Of a stretch of 64,000 bases of DNA, positions 39,396 through 48,159 are shown one piece after another. Below the pieces are notes generated by a model. The model saw only the letters and a list, made by a program, of their open reading frames with translations, ran no database searches and had not been told where the DNA came from. This stretch comes from Comamonas antarctica. Lineage in GTDB: Bacteria; Pseudomonadota; Gammaproteobacteria; Burkholderiales; Burkholderiaceae_C. Position numbers and translations under genes: made by a program. The stretch is taken from NCBI RefSeq assembly GCF_013363755.1, contig NZ_CP054840.1, positions 3,876,001 to 3,940,000 on the forward strand. The letters run 5' to 3'. Position 1 is the first letter of the stretch. Each line of letters begins with the position of its first letter.

Positions 39396-39902
39396 CTAGC
39401 CGACGATGAAGCTGGGCCACAGCGGCATGGGAATTCCCAGTGTCACGACATGGGCGAGATAGCTGCCCAGACCCAGCACGCCGGCAAACGCCAGCAGGGC
39501 CGCAGGCCGGATGTCCTCCCCGGACAGGCGCCAAGCAAACCCCGCAAGGTAGATGCCGCTGACCATGCCGATGGCGGGCAGGCCATAGTCCGAGAATCCC
39601 CCCAGCGCCATGGCAAACAGGGCGTTGCCGCCCAGCACCGCGAGCAGGCTGGTGGCCAGGCGCGGCCCGACGCGCAAAGGGTTGCGCTGCAGCAGCGTCA
39701 TGGCCATCACGATGTCGCCGGCCAATGCGCACAGGATGCCCGCCACGACCGGGTGCGGGACCGCGGACCAGGCAGCTTCGGCGCCGCGATCGACGAAGCG
39801 TGCAGCGCACGCCAGAGCTGTGCCAAACGCACAGAAATAGGCGCCCGAAAGAAATCGGGCCAGCCGCGGGTCTGGTCTTGGGAGGTAAAGATGTCTCGGC
39901 AC
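39396..39902 (-). CDS. Hypothetical membrane protein
   Basis: Unrecognised 168-residue protein with four or five hydrophobic helices (AYFCAFGTALACAARF, VVAGILCALAGDIVMAMTLL, LATSLLAVLGGNALFAMAL, and the C-terminal half). It reads from GTG 39902. It is convergent with the histidine kinase and divergent from tctB. Its 238-bp upstream spacer is shared with tctB. It is the only minus-strand gene in the block from 35.8 to 44.4 kb. No family signature is apparent. Confidence 0.65.
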   Translation of the reverse strand: MPRHLYLPRPDPRLARFLSGAYFCAFGTALACAARFVDRGAEAAWSAVPHPVVAGILCALAGDIVMAMTLLQRNPLRVGPRLATSLLAVLGGNALFAMALGGFSDYGLPAIGMVSGIYLAGFAWRLSGEDIRPAALLAFAGVLGLGSYLAHVVTLGIPMPLWPSFIVG

Positions 39903-40080
39903 CGCATCAATTTATCGGCGCCCCGAAGCCGCGGCGATGCGCTTGCAGCCTCCTTTTGAATTGAAATATTGCCGCCCTGCGGGCCAACATATTCCAATAC
40001 AAACGCCCTCCGCCCGCGCTCCGCGCAGTCCTAGACTCCGGCCTACCAGTGGTCCGGCGGCACCGCCGTGCTTGGCAGTC

Positions 40081-40100
40081 CCGATGCGCCCGGGCATCGG
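40081..40100. promoter_or_regulatory. Dyad upstream of tctB
   Basis: CCGATGC (40081-40087) and GCATCGG (40094-40100) form an exact 7-bp dyad with six bases between. It lies 41 bases before the tctB start, followed by a second short dyad GAGTC-N4-GACTC at 40113-40126. These could be an operator or hairpins in the leader of the tctBA-uppP transcript. Confidence 0.4.
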
Positions 40101-40140
40101 AACCTCCTTCTCGAGTCATTCGACTCTCAACGCTTTCAAA

Positions 40141-40587
40141 ATGAAAATCACAAGAGACATTCATGATCTGGTGGGCGGCTTGCTGATGGCGGCCGCCGGG
40201 CTCTACTTTGCCGTTCATGGCTCCCAATATGCGTTCGGAACCACCGCCCGCATGGGTCCAGGCTACTTTCCGGTCGTGCTGGGCTGCGTTCTGTTCGTTC
40301 TGGGCCTGCTCGTCGCCCTGCCCGCGTGGTGGCGGCGGGGGCAGGCAATCGAGGTCCAGTGGAAGAACCTGGGATGGTCGATATTCGCGCTGGTGTTCTT
40401 CGCCGCGGCGTTGAACCGGCTTGGCGTCGTTCCGGCGTCCTTTGCCGCCTGCCTGCTGGCCCTGGTGCCTTCGCCCATGCGCCTGCGCACCCGGCTGGTG
40501 GTCTGCGCCTCGGTGGCGCTGCTGACCGCTCTCATCTTCCCGCTGGGCCTGCAGATGGCTCTTCCCTTGTGGCCCTGGAGCGCTTGA
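40141..40587 (+). CDS. tctB: Tripartite tricarboxylate transporter, small membrane subunit TctB
   Basis: Small four-helix membrane subunit (148 residues) of the TTT family. It begins MKITRDIHDLVGGLLMAAAGLYF and has the family pattern GTTARMGPGYFPVVLGCVLFVLGLLV, with the ARMGPGYFP signature. In characterised systems TctA and TctB form the permease and a periplasmic TctC delivers citrate or other carboxylates. No tctC is adjacent here. The gene starts at ATG 40141 and is followed by tctA after 12 bases. Confidence 0.9.
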   Translation: MKITRDIHDLVGGLLMAAAGLYFAVHGSQYAFGTTARMGPGYFPVVLGCVLFVLGLLVALPAWWRRGQAIEVQWKNLGWSIFALVFFAAALNRLGVVPASFAACLLALVPSPMRLRTRLVVCASVALLTALIFPLGLQMALPLWPWSA

Positions 40588-40599
40588 GCGCGTACGACT

Positions 40600-42126
40600 A
40601 TGGAACTCCTAGGAAATCTCTGGCTTGGCCTGCAAGTGGCCGGTGAGCCCATCACGCTGGCGTACTGCTTCTTCGGCGTATTTCTCGGCACCGTCGTTGG
40701 CGTGCTGCCCGGAATCGGCGCCCTCGCGGCCATCTCGCTGCTGCTGCCCCTGACCTATCACATGACTCCCGCCGCGGCCATCATCATGCTGGCCGGTGTC
40801 TATTACGGCGCGCAGTATGGCGGCTCCACCGCCTCCATCCTGCTGAACCTGCCGGGCACGCCGTCCTCGGCCGTCACCTGCCTGGACGGCTATCCGCTGG
40901 CCAAGAAGGGCAAGGCGGGGCTGGCGCTGTTCGTGACCACCATCGCCTCGTTGGCGGGCGCGATGTCGGGCCTGGTCCTGCTGGTGCTGTTCTCGCCGCT
41001 GATCGCGGAAATCGGACTGAAGTTCGGTCCGGCAGAGTTCTTCTCGATGATGGTGCTGGGGCTGGTGGCCGCCTCTTCCATGACCGCGGGCTCGCCCGCC
41101 AAGGGGCTGTGCATGGTGGTTTTCGGCCTGCTGCTGGGCATGGTGGGAACCGATGTGAACTCGGGCGTGGCACGGTTCAGCTTCGATGTGCCGGAACTGA
41201 CGGATGGCATCAATCTGGTCGCGCTGGCAATGGGCTTGTTCGGCGTGGCGGAGGTGGTTCGCAGCATCAACTCTGCCGACCTCAATCGCAAGCTGGAGAA
41301 GGTATCGCTGGCTTCCATGATGCCCACGCGGGCAGAACTGAAGACGACCGTGAAGCCCATGGCGCGTGGCTCCGCGCTGGGCGCTGCCCTGGGCGCCCTG
41401 CCGGGCGTGGGCCCCTCGATTGCCGCTTTCATGGCCTATGCCATCGAGAAGAAGGTCGCCAAGGATCCCAGCCGCTTCGGCCAGGGCGCCATCGAAGGCA
41501 TCACCGCGCCGGAGTCCGCCAACAACGCGGCGGCACAGACGGCCTTCGTTCCCTCGCTGTCGCTGGGCATCCCTGGCGACGCGGTGATGGCCATCATGCT
41601 CGGCGCGCTGATCATCCATGGCATCCAGCCCGGACCGATGCTGATCACCGAGCAGCCGGCCCTGTTCTGGGGACTGATCATGAGCTTTGCGATCGGCAAC
41701 ATCATGCTGGTCGTGCTCAATCTGCCGACCATCGGGCTCTGGGTCGCACTGCTGCGCATTCCATTCGCATGGATGTATCCCGCCATCCTGGTGTTCGTCG
41801 CCCTCGGGGTCTACAGCGTCAACAACAACACCTTCGATATCTATTCGGTGGCGGTGCTGGGCGTGATGGGCTACGCGCTGATGGTGCTGCGCTTCGAGCC
41901 CGCGCCGCTGCTGCTGGGTTACATTCTCGGGCCGATGCTGGAAGAGCATCTGCGCCGGGGATTGCTGCTTTCGCGCGGCGACCCGATGGTCTTTGTCACG
42001 CGCCCCATCAGCGCCACGCTGCTGGCATGTACCGCTGCCATGCTGATGTGGGCGATCTGGTCGACGGTGCGCAAGTCCATCAAAGCCAAGCGCGAACTCG
42101 AGGTGGCCGAACAACTGTCAAGTTAA
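40600..42126 (+). CDS. tctA: Tripartite tricarboxylate transporter, large subunit TctA
   Basis: Polytopic permease of 508 residues with about twelve helices. Its family motifs are GVLPGIGALAAISLLLPLTYHM, YYGAQYGGSTASILLNLPGTPSSAVTCLDGYPLAKKGKAG in the first half (given here as one motif of about residues 67-107) and GALPGVGPSIAAFMAYAIEKK plus PESANNAAAQTAFVPSLSLGIPGD in the second half. The two halves form an internal repeat. It lies between tctB and uppP, eight bases upstream of uppP. The solute is unknown. Confidence 0.95.
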   Translation: MELLGNLWLGLQVAGEPITLAYCFFGVFLGTVVGVLPGIGALAAISLLLPLTYHMTPAAAIIMLAGVYYGAQYGGSTASILLNLPGTPSSAVTCLDGYPLAKKGKAGLALFVTTIASLAGAMSGLVLLVLFSPLIAEIGLKFGPAEFFSMMVLGLVAASSMTAGSPAKGLCMVVFGLLLGMVGTDVNSGVARFSFDVPELTDGINLVALAMGLFGVAEVVRSINSADLNRKLEKVSLASMMPTRAELKTTVKPMARGSALGAALGALPGVGPSIAAFMAYAIEKKVAKDPSRFGQGAIEGITAPESANNAAAQTAFVPSLSLGIPGDAVMAIMLGALIIHGIQPGPMLITEQPALFWGLIMSFAIGNIMLVVLNLPTIGLWVALLRIPFAWMYPAILVFVALGVYSVNNNTFDIYSVAVLGVMGYALMVLRFEPAPLLLGYILGPMLEEHLRRGLLLSRGDPMVFVTRPISATLLACTAAMLMWAIWSTVRKSIKAKRELEVAEQLSS

Positions 42127-42134
42127 GGATGTGA

Positions 42135-43001
42135 ATGCTGAGTGCAACCGGGCAACCCGCTATGGATCAGGTTTTCGGTTGGCTCGATGCCCTGCTGCTG
42201 GGCATCTTGCAGGGGGTGACGGAGTTCCTTCCCATCTCCTCGAGCGCCCACTTGCGCATCTTCGGCCCCTTGCTGGTCTCGGGGGCTGACCCGGGGGCGG
42301 CCTTCACGGCCATCACGCAGCTGGGCACGGAGCTGGCGGTGCTGCTGTATTTCCGGGCCGACATCTGGCGCATTGCAAGCCACTGGTGCCGCTCGCTGCG
42401 CGGCGGCGCCGGCGTCGACGCGCAGGCGGCTCGCCTGGGCTGGCTGGTCTTGCTGGGAACCCTGCCGATTGCGCTGCTGGGCCTGCTGCTCAAGGACTTC
42501 ATCGAGCACAGCCTGCGCAATCTGTATCTCACGGCGGCGATGCTGATCGGCTTCGGCCTGGTGCTGGGGTGGGCGGATCGCATAGGGCGCAGGGCACGGG
42601 AGATGTCCTCGCTGACGGTAAAGCACGGCATCCTGATGGGCTTTGCCCAGGCCCTCGCACTGATTCCCGGCGTCTCCCGCTCTGGCGGCACCATCACCGC
42701 CGGACTGCTGCTGGGCTACACGCGCGAGGCGGCGGTCCGTTACTCGTTCCTGCTCGCCATTCCCGCCGTGCTGGCGTCTGGCCTCTATCAATTGCTGCGG
42801 TCCTGGGGCCAGCCAGGGCCCGTAGGCGCCGGCCCGACGCTGCTGGCCACGGCGGTGGCGTTCGCCGTCGGCTACATCGCGATCGCCGGCTTCATGCGGT
42901 TCATTTCGCGCCAGAGCTTTCGCCCCTTCGTCTACTACCGTATCGTTCTGGGCGTCGCCGTCATCGTGGCGCTGCAAATGGGCTGGCTCGCGCCCCTCTG
43001 A
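42135..43001 (+). CDS. uppP: Undecaprenyl-diphosphatase (UppP/BacA)
   Basis: Integral membrane phosphatase (288 residues) that recycles undecaprenyl diphosphate to the monophosphate lipid carrier for cell-wall and glycan synthesis; extra copies confer bacitracin resistance. The active-site motifs are ILQGVTEFLPISSSAHL (Gln26...Glu30) and PGVSRSGGTITAGLLLG, with the arginine in SRSG. The start ATG 42135 has AAGGA five bases upstream, within the tctA stop region. It is unusual to find uppP as the last gene of a tctBA operon. An essential uppP may well exist elsewhere, which would make this an accessory copy (inference). Confidence 0.95.
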   Translation: MLSATGQPAMDQVFGWLDALLLGILQGVTEFLPISSSAHLRIFGPLLVSGADPGAAFTAITQLGTELAVLLYFRADIWRIASHWCRSLRGGAGVDAQAARLGWLVLLGTLPIALLGLLLKDFIEHSLRNLYLTAAMLIGFGLVLGWADRIGRRAREMSSLTVKHGILMGFAQALALIPGVSRSGGTITAGLLLGYTREAAVRYSFLLAIPAVLASGLYQLLRSWGQPGPVGAGPTLLATAVAFAVGYIAIAGFMRFISRQSFRPFVYYRIVLGVAVIVALQMGWLAPL

Positions 43002-43146
43002 GGGTCGCCCCGGCGAGCTGGCGGCCGCGCCGGCGCAGGGCCCCACGGGCCGTGGATCGCGCCACGCCGCCGCAGCCGGCAAGTGGACGGAGTACCATCC
43101 ACGCCACAGGCAGGTGACCGGCCCGCCGCCCTCTTCGGACCACCGC

Positions 43147-44361
43147 ATGCCCTCGACCGACGATACCGCTGGATACGCCGATTCCAGTGCCTTCTCGCTG
43201 CGCCGCATCGCCCTGCCTGCCTTCGGCCCCTCGCTGATGTTCGGCATCGGCGAAGGCGCGATCCTGCCGATGATTCCGCTGATGGCGCGCGAACTCGGCG
43301 CCAGCATTGCGCTGGCCGCGCTGATGGTCACGCTGCTGGGCCTGGGCTCGCTGCTCAACAACATTCCGGCCTCGTTCATCACCATGCGCTGGGGCGAGCG
43401 CGGCGCGATCATTGCCGCGGGCTTCTGGAGCGCTGCCGCGATGCTGCTGTGCCTGCTGACGCGCCGGCTGGAGCTGTTCGGACTGGGCTGCTTCATGGTC
43501 GGCATGTCGCAGTCGGTCTACAACATCGCGCGCCAGAGCTATCTCACGGCGGCGGTGCCGATCGGTTATCGCGCCAGGGCGCTGTCGACGCTGGGCGGCG
43601 TGATGCGCATCGGCCTGTTCGTCGGGCCCTTCCTGGCGGCCACGGTGGTGCATGCCTATGGCATGGCGGCAGCGTTCTGGGTCGGCATTGCGGGCGTAGT
43701 CGGCGCCGCGCTGATCGGCATGCGCGTGCCCGACCTGCCCGAGCCGGCGCCGCCCGCGGGGCAGGCGCCGGTCCCTACCGGTTGGCGCACGATCCTCCGG
43801 GAGCATCGCCGCGTGTTCCTGACGCTGGGCCTGGCGGTGCTGCTGGTGAGCGCGGTGCGCGCCTCGCGCCAGGCGGTGCTGCCGCTGTGGGCCGACCATC
43901 TGCTGCTCGCGCCCGCCGCGGCCTCGCTGATCTACGGCCTCGCGGGCGGCATCGAGATGCTGCTGTTCTATCCCGCGGGCAAGATCATGGATGCGCGGGG
44001 CCGGCGCTGGGTCGCGCTGCCCTCGATGCTGATCATGGGCGCGGCGCTGGCGCTGGTGCCGTTCACCACCGGCTTCACCAGCCTGCTAATTGCGGCCATG
44101 GCGATCGGCTTTGCCAACGGCATCGGCTCGGGCCTGATCATGACGCTGGGCGCCGACCACGCGCCGCGCCACGGCCGCGCCTATTTCCTCGGCGTCTGGC
44201 GCTTCATGGCGGATCTCGGCTCGACGGCCGGGCCGGCGCTGGTGGCGCTGCTCGCGGCCGCGGTATCGCTGCCGCTGGGCGTGGGCGCGACCGGCGCGAT
44301 TGCGTTCACGGCCGCGGCGCTGATGGCGCGCTGGGTGCCGGCGCGCACGCCGCAGGCATGA
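43147..44361 (+). CDS. MFS transporter, sugar/drug efflux type
   Basis: Twelve-helix major facilitator protein of 404 residues from ATG 43147 (a GTG at 43114 would add 11). Typical loops are GLGSLLNNIPASFITMRWGERG after helix 2, a substrate-independent MFS A-like motif, and YRARALSTLGGVMRIGLFVGPF before helix 5. The second half repeats the fold (AGGIEMLLFYPAGKIMDARGRRW). Substrate and direction cannot be read. It faces gcd, which lies on the other strand. Confidence 0.88.
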   Translation: MPSTDDTAGYADSSAFSLRRIALPAFGPSLMFGIGEGAILPMIPLMARELGASIALAALMVTLLGLGSLLNNIPASFITMRWGERGAIIAAGFWSAAAMLLCLLTRRLELFGLGCFMVGMSQSVYNIARQSYLTAAVPIGYRARALSTLGGVMRIGLFVGPFLAATVVHAYGMAAAFWVGIAGVVGAALIGMRVPDLPEPAPPAGQAPVPTGWRTILREHRRVFLTLGLAVLLVSAVRASRQAVLPLWADHLLLAPAAASLIYGLAGGIEMLLFYPAGKIMDARGRRWVALPSMLIMGAALALVPFTTGFTSLLIAAMAIGFANGIGSGLIMTLGADHAPRHGRAYFLGVWRFMADLGSTAGPALVALLAAAVSLPLGVGATGAIAFTAAALMARWVPARTPQA

Positions 44362-44392
44362 AAAAACGCCCTGGGCATCGCTGCACAGGGCG
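44361..44392 (-). terminator. Intrinsic terminator of the glucose dehydrogenase gene
   Basis: CGCCCTG (44367-44373) and CAGGGCG (44386-44392) form the stem. Read on the minus strand it is followed by six T residues (44366-44361), overlapping the MFS stop codon on the other strand. It lies 42 bases after the gcd stop and is oriented for it. Confidence 0.8.
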
Positions 44393-44433
44393 TCTTGCAT
44401 GGCGCGGCCCGTTGCCGGGCCGGGATTGAGCGT

Positions 44434-46812
44434 TTACTTTTTGAGCTTGTACGCCACCACATAGTCGCCGGCCTTGGTGCCGATCGAGCCGTGGCCGCCG
44501 GCCACCAGCACGACCATCTGCTCGCCCTGGCTGTTGAGGTAGCTCATGGGCGTAGCCTGGCCGCCCGCGGGAATGCGCACATCCCACAGGATCTTGCCGC
44601 TGGCCACGTCATAGGCGCGGAAGTTGTTGTCCACGGCAGCGCCGAGGAAGGCCACGCCGCTCGCGGTCATCAGCGGGCCGCCGATGCCGGGCACGCCGAC
44701 GCGGATCGGCAGCGGCACGGGCGACAGGTCGCGGATGGTGCCGTTGCGGTACTGGTAGGCGATCTTGCCGGTACGCAGGTCGGCAGCAGCCACCGTGCCC
44801 CATGGCGGCACCTGGCAGGGCACGCCGATCGGCGACAGGAAGGGATGCATGCGCACGCCGTAGTCGGCGCCGACGTTGGCGTTCAGGCCCTGCTCGCCGG
44901 CATTGGTCTGCTGCCCGCGCACATGCTCCTGCGGCACCAGCGTCGAGACGAAGGCCAGATAGGTCGGCATGCCGAACATCACCTGGCGCTGCGGATCGAC
45001 CGCGACGCTGCCCCAGTTGAAGACGCCGAAGTTGCCCGGATAGACCAGCGAACCCTGCAGCGACGGCGGCGTGTAGCGGCCCTCGTAGCGCAGCTTCTTG
45101 AACGCGATACGGCACATCATCTGGTCGATGAGGCTGGCACCCCACATGTCCGATTCGCGCAGTGGCGGCGGCTCGAAGCTCAGTGCCGAGGTCGGCTGCA
45201 TCGCGGCCACGGTCTGGCCCGGAATCTCCGTGCCCTGGGGCGCGGCGCGTTCGGTGATGGCATGCACCGGGCTGCCGTCGCGGCGGTCGAGCACATAGAC
45301 ATCGCCCTGCTTGGTCGGCACCACGATGGCCGGGGTCCGGCCCTTGGCGAGATCCAGGTCGAGCAGCACGGGCTGGGCCGGCGAATCCATGTCCCACAGG
45401 TCGTGGTGCACGAACTGCTGCACCCAGCGCACCTGGCCGGTGGCGAGGTCCAGGGCCACGACCGACGTCGCGTACTTTTCCTCGTCGGCATTGCGGTAGA
45501 TGCCCAACTGGTCCGGCGTGCGGTTGCCCATCGGGAAGTAGACCATGCCCAGTTCCATGTCGACGCTGGCCACCGACCAGCTGTTGGGCGACGAGGCGGT
45601 ATAGGTCTGGCTGCGGTCGTTCGGATCGAAGGCCGTGGTGTCGCCGGCCTTGCCCGAGTCCCAGTTCCACAGCAGCTTGCCGGTGTGCACGTCATACGCG
45701 CGGATCACGCCCGAGGGCGAGTTCACGGCGTAGTTGTCGTTCACCGCACCGGCGACGATCACGCGGTCGCCCGCGACGGCCGGTGGCGAGGTCGAGTAGT
45801 AGAAGCCCGACTGCTTGAACGGCATGTTGTGCGTCAGGTCGAGCGCGCCATCCTTGCCGAAGTCGGCGCAGGGCTTGCCGGTGGCGGCATCGAGCGCGTA
45901 GAGCTTGGCATCGGAGGTGGGCAGGAAGATGCGCTTGGCGCACAGCGCCGGGGCGGCGGCCGGCGTACCGGCGGCCGGCGCTCCGGCGGCCGGCGTACCG
46001 GCGGCCACGGGCGCATCGCTGTGATACGACACGCCGCGGCAGGTCTGGTGCTGGCGCTGCTTTTCCAGACCCGACTTCGGATCGAAGCGCCAGCGTTCCT
46101 TGCCGGTGTCGGCATCGAGCGCAATGGCCAGGCTGTGCGGCGTGCACAGGTACAGCGTGTCGTTGATCTTGAGCGGCGTGGCCTGGTAGGTGGTCTCGCC
46201 GACGTCGCCCGGGCCGCGCATGTCGCCGGTGCGGATCTGCCAGGCAACGTCGAGCTTGCCGACATTCTCGGGCGTGATCTGCTTGAGCGGCGTGAAGCGC
46301 TGGCCATGCTGGGTGCGGCCATAGGCCGTCCATTCGCCTTCGGCCAGCGGGCTGTCGCCCAGCTTGGGGTCGGCGTTGACGATGTCCATCGCCAGCGTGC
46401 CTTCGGTCTCATGCAGGTGGCGTGGAATGCCCACCAGCGCGACCACGGCCGACAGCAGCGCCGTGCCCAGCACCGGCCAGCCCAGGCCGAAGTGGCCCGT
46501 GCCCTGCGCATTGCGGCGCGAAGCCGGAATCGCCATGACCAGGCCGACGATGACCGGCAGGCCCAGGCGCGTGGCCAGCGGCCACCAGTACAGGCCCGCT
46601 TCCCACAGCGACCAGGCCAGCAGCACCAGCAGCCAGATCGCGTACAGCGGCGTGGCCCAGCGCTTGCGCTGGAACACGCCAACGGCCACGGCCAGCACGA
46701 CCAGGCCGCTGAACAGATAGAACGGGCTGCCGCCCAGGGTCAGCAGATAGACGCCGCCCGCGGTGAGCGGCAGGCCCAGCAGCGCCAGAAGCAGCAAGGT
46801 CAAGACACGCAT
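44434..46812 (-). CDS. gcd: Membrane-bound PQQ-dependent glucose/quinate-type dehydrogenase
   Basis: Quinoprotein of 792 residues that oxidises a polyol, sugar or quinate in the periplasm and passes electrons to ubiquinone. Five N-terminal helices (about 1-145) anchor an eight-bladed propeller (about 165-792). Typical motifs are GEWTAYGRTQHGQRFTPLKQI, FVHHDLWDMDSPAQPVL, GYxSTSPPAV-like YYSTSPPAVAGDRVIVAG, and C-terminal GHGSIGTKAGDYVVAYKL. An Ala/Gly/Thr/Pro insertion (about 266-287) is encoded by a triplicated 15-bp repeat. Cofactor genes (pqq) are not in the window. Glucose versus quinate/shikimate specificity is uncertain. Confidence 0.93.
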   Translation of the reverse strand: MRVLTLLLLALLGLPLTAGGVYLLTLGGSPFYLFSGLVVLAVAVGVFQRKRWATPLYAIWLLVLLAWSLWEAGLYWWPLATRLGLPVIVGLVMAIPASRRNAQGTGHFGLGWPVLGTALLSAVVALVGIPRHLHETEGTLAMDIVNADPKLGDSPLAEGEWTAYGRTQHGQRFTPLKQITPENVGKLDVAWQIRTGDMRGPGDVGETTYQATPLKINDTLYLCTPHSLAIALDADTGKERWRFDPKSGLEKQRQHQTCRGVSYHSDAPVAAGTPAAGAPAAGTPAAAPALCAKRIFLPTSDAKLYALDAATGKPCADFGKDGALDLTHNMPFKQSGFYYSTSPPAVAGDRVIVAGAVNDNYAVNSPSGVIRAYDVHTGKLLWNWDSGKAGDTTAFDPNDRSQTYTASSPNSWSVASVDMELGMVYFPMGNRTPDQLGIYRNADEEKYATSVVALDLATGQVRWVQQFVHHDLWDMDSPAQPVLLDLDLAKGRTPAIVVPTKQGDVYVLDRRDGSPVHAITERAAPQGTEIPGQTVAAMQPTSALSFEPPPLRESDMWGASLIDQMMCRIAFKKLRYEGRYTPPSLQGSLVYPGNFGVFNWGSVAVDPQRQVMFGMPTYLAFVSTLVPQEHVRGQQTNAGEQGLNANVGADYGVRMHPFLSPIGVPCQVPPWGTVAAADLRTGKIAYQYRNGTIRDLSPVPLPIRVGVPGIGGPLMTASGVAFLGAAVDNNFRAYDVASGKILWDVRIPAGGQATPMSYLNSQGEQMVVLVAGGHGSIGTKAGDYVVAYKLKK

Positions 46813-47342
46813 GACGCGCCCTTCCCGCAGATGAATGAGAGGTTTGAGGCCATGTTTGAAATATGGTTTTTGTGCATGGTTGGAGAAATATGCGGCGCTG
46901 GCGCGGCGCGATTCGCATGCGCGCGAGGTAAATGCGAAAGAGGCGCCCGCAGCAATGCCGCCCGGGTCGCCATCTTATTTACGCGGGAAAGAGCTTGTTG
47001 CCAGCGTTACTATTTCGGACACCTGTGTCCGAAGCGGAAAAATGCATCCCACACTCTGCCAAAGCCGGCCGCGCCAAGCGATGGCCTGGGAAACACTTGC
47101 CGCATACGGCATCGGACCTCTGCAGAAAAATCCGCACTTCAGAATGCGCGCAAAAGACGGCACATTATCTGACAGCCGTAAATAATCAGCGGTGTTAATG
47201 ATCCCCGCGACGCCCCATAATCCACCGAAAATCAGCCATCGAGAACCAAAGACGGCTCGGCGTTGAGAAGCCGGATATCCGAGGATGCGCGCACCGGCCG
47301 CGCTGAAGCATTATGGACAGCAGCGATGCAGGCGCGGCAGGC
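46813..47342. other. Long intergenic region upstream of gcd
   Basis: These 530 bases carry no ORF I can support; short frames here lack codon bias and ribosome sites. Base composition is lower in GC than neighbouring genes in 46840-46900 and 47140-47240. The region holds a perfect 9-bp dyad at 47014-47033 and the promoter of gcd, which must lie on the minus strand. The adjoining cyclase gene ends at 47343, so no second promoter is required. Confidence 0.6.
47014..47033. promoter_or_regulatory. Operator-like palindrome TTCGGACACCTGTGTCCGAA
   Basis: Two exact 9-bp arms, TTCGGACAC and GTGTCCGAA, flank a 2-base centre. A compact 20-bp dyad of this kind is typical of TetR- or GntR-type operators. 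It lies 201 bases upstream of the gcd start on the minus strand. No regulator gene of those families is adjacent. Confidence 0.55.
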
Positions 47343-48149
47343 TCAGGGCGCTTCGTCGGCAAAGATCGCCACCGCGCGCGTCCAGCCGGCCGAGGCGCCG
47401 CGGATCTTGTGCGGAAAGCAGCTGATCATGAAGCCCGTGGCCGGCACCGCCTCGAGGTTGTGCAGCTTCTCCAGATGGCAGTAGCCGATGTCGCGGCCGG
47501 CCTTGTGCCCTTCCCAGATCAGCGCCTTGTTGCCGGTCTCGGCCACGCGCGCCGCGGTGTACGAGAACGGCGCATCCCAGCTCCAGGCATCGGTGCCCGT
47601 GAGGCGCACGCCGCGCTCGAGCAGGTACATCGTCGCCTCGTAGCCCATGCCGCAGCCCGCGCCCAGATAGTCGGGGTGGCCGTAGCGGCTGCCGGCGCGC
47701 GTGTTCACGACCACGATGTCCAGTGGCTGGAGTTCGTAATCGATGCGCTGCAGTTCGGCTTCGACATCGGCCGCGGTGGCGACGTAACCGTCGGGAAAGT
47801 GGCGGAAGTCCAGCTTCACGCCGGGCTGGAAGCACCATTCGAGCGGCACCTGGTCGATGGTGATCGACGGCCGCGCGCCGCCCAGCTTGGCATCCTGCGT
47901 CGAATGGAAATGCCAGGGCGCATCGAGGTGGGTGCCGTTGTGCGTCGTGAGCGTGACCCACTCGGCCGCGGCCGCCTCGCCATCGGGATAGTCCGCGGGC
48001 GTGGTGCCCGGGATCATCGCCATGAACTCGGGCAGCGTGTCGGCGTGCTTCTGGTAGGTGATCTTGGGCGCCAGCGGCGGCGGGTCCGAGAGCACGTCGT
48101 TCTCGAGATAGATCGACAGGTCGACAAAGCGGTGCTTGGGCTTCTTCAT
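47343..48149 (-). CDS. Cyclase family protein (kynurenine formamidase-like)
   Basis: Metal-dependent hydrolase of 268 residues. The signature HNGTHLDAPWHFH (about 73-85) is the HxGTHxDxPxH metal-binding motif of the cyclase/KynB family; further conserved parts are DIVVVNTRAG and GYEATMYLLERGVRLTGTDAWSWD. Members include kynurenine formamidase and isatin hydrolase. Start 48149 (MKKPK) is chosen because GGAG ends six bases before it; ATG 48155 touches the ribosome site. It follows tctC by ten bases and is the last gene of the porin-tctC-cyclase operon, suggesting that the imported solute is its substrate (inference). Confidence 0.88.
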   Translation of the reverse strand: MKKPKHRFVDLSIYLENDVLSDPPPLAPKITYQKHADTLPEFMAMIPGTTPADYPDGEAAAAEWVTLTTHNGTHLDAPWHFHSTQDAKLGGARPSITIDQVPLEWCFQPGVKLDFRHFPDGYVATAADVEAELQRIDYELQPLDIVVVNTRAGSRYGHPDYLGAGCGMGYEATMYLLERGVRLTGTDAWSWDAPFSYTAARVAETGNKALIWEGHKAGRDIGYCHLEKLHNLEAVPATGFMISCFPHKIRGASAGWTRAVAIFADEAP

Positions 48150-48159
48150 GCGCATCTCC

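Noticed and set aside
42135..43001. Horizontal transfer of uppP shown by composition
   Set aside because: The base composition by eye is as GC-rich as its neighbours; I could not compute codon usage, so transfer is not claimed.
44395..47172. 925-residue + strand frame opposite gcd
   Set aside because: His/Arg/Gly-rich shadow of the PQQ dehydrogenase; no start signal or domain.
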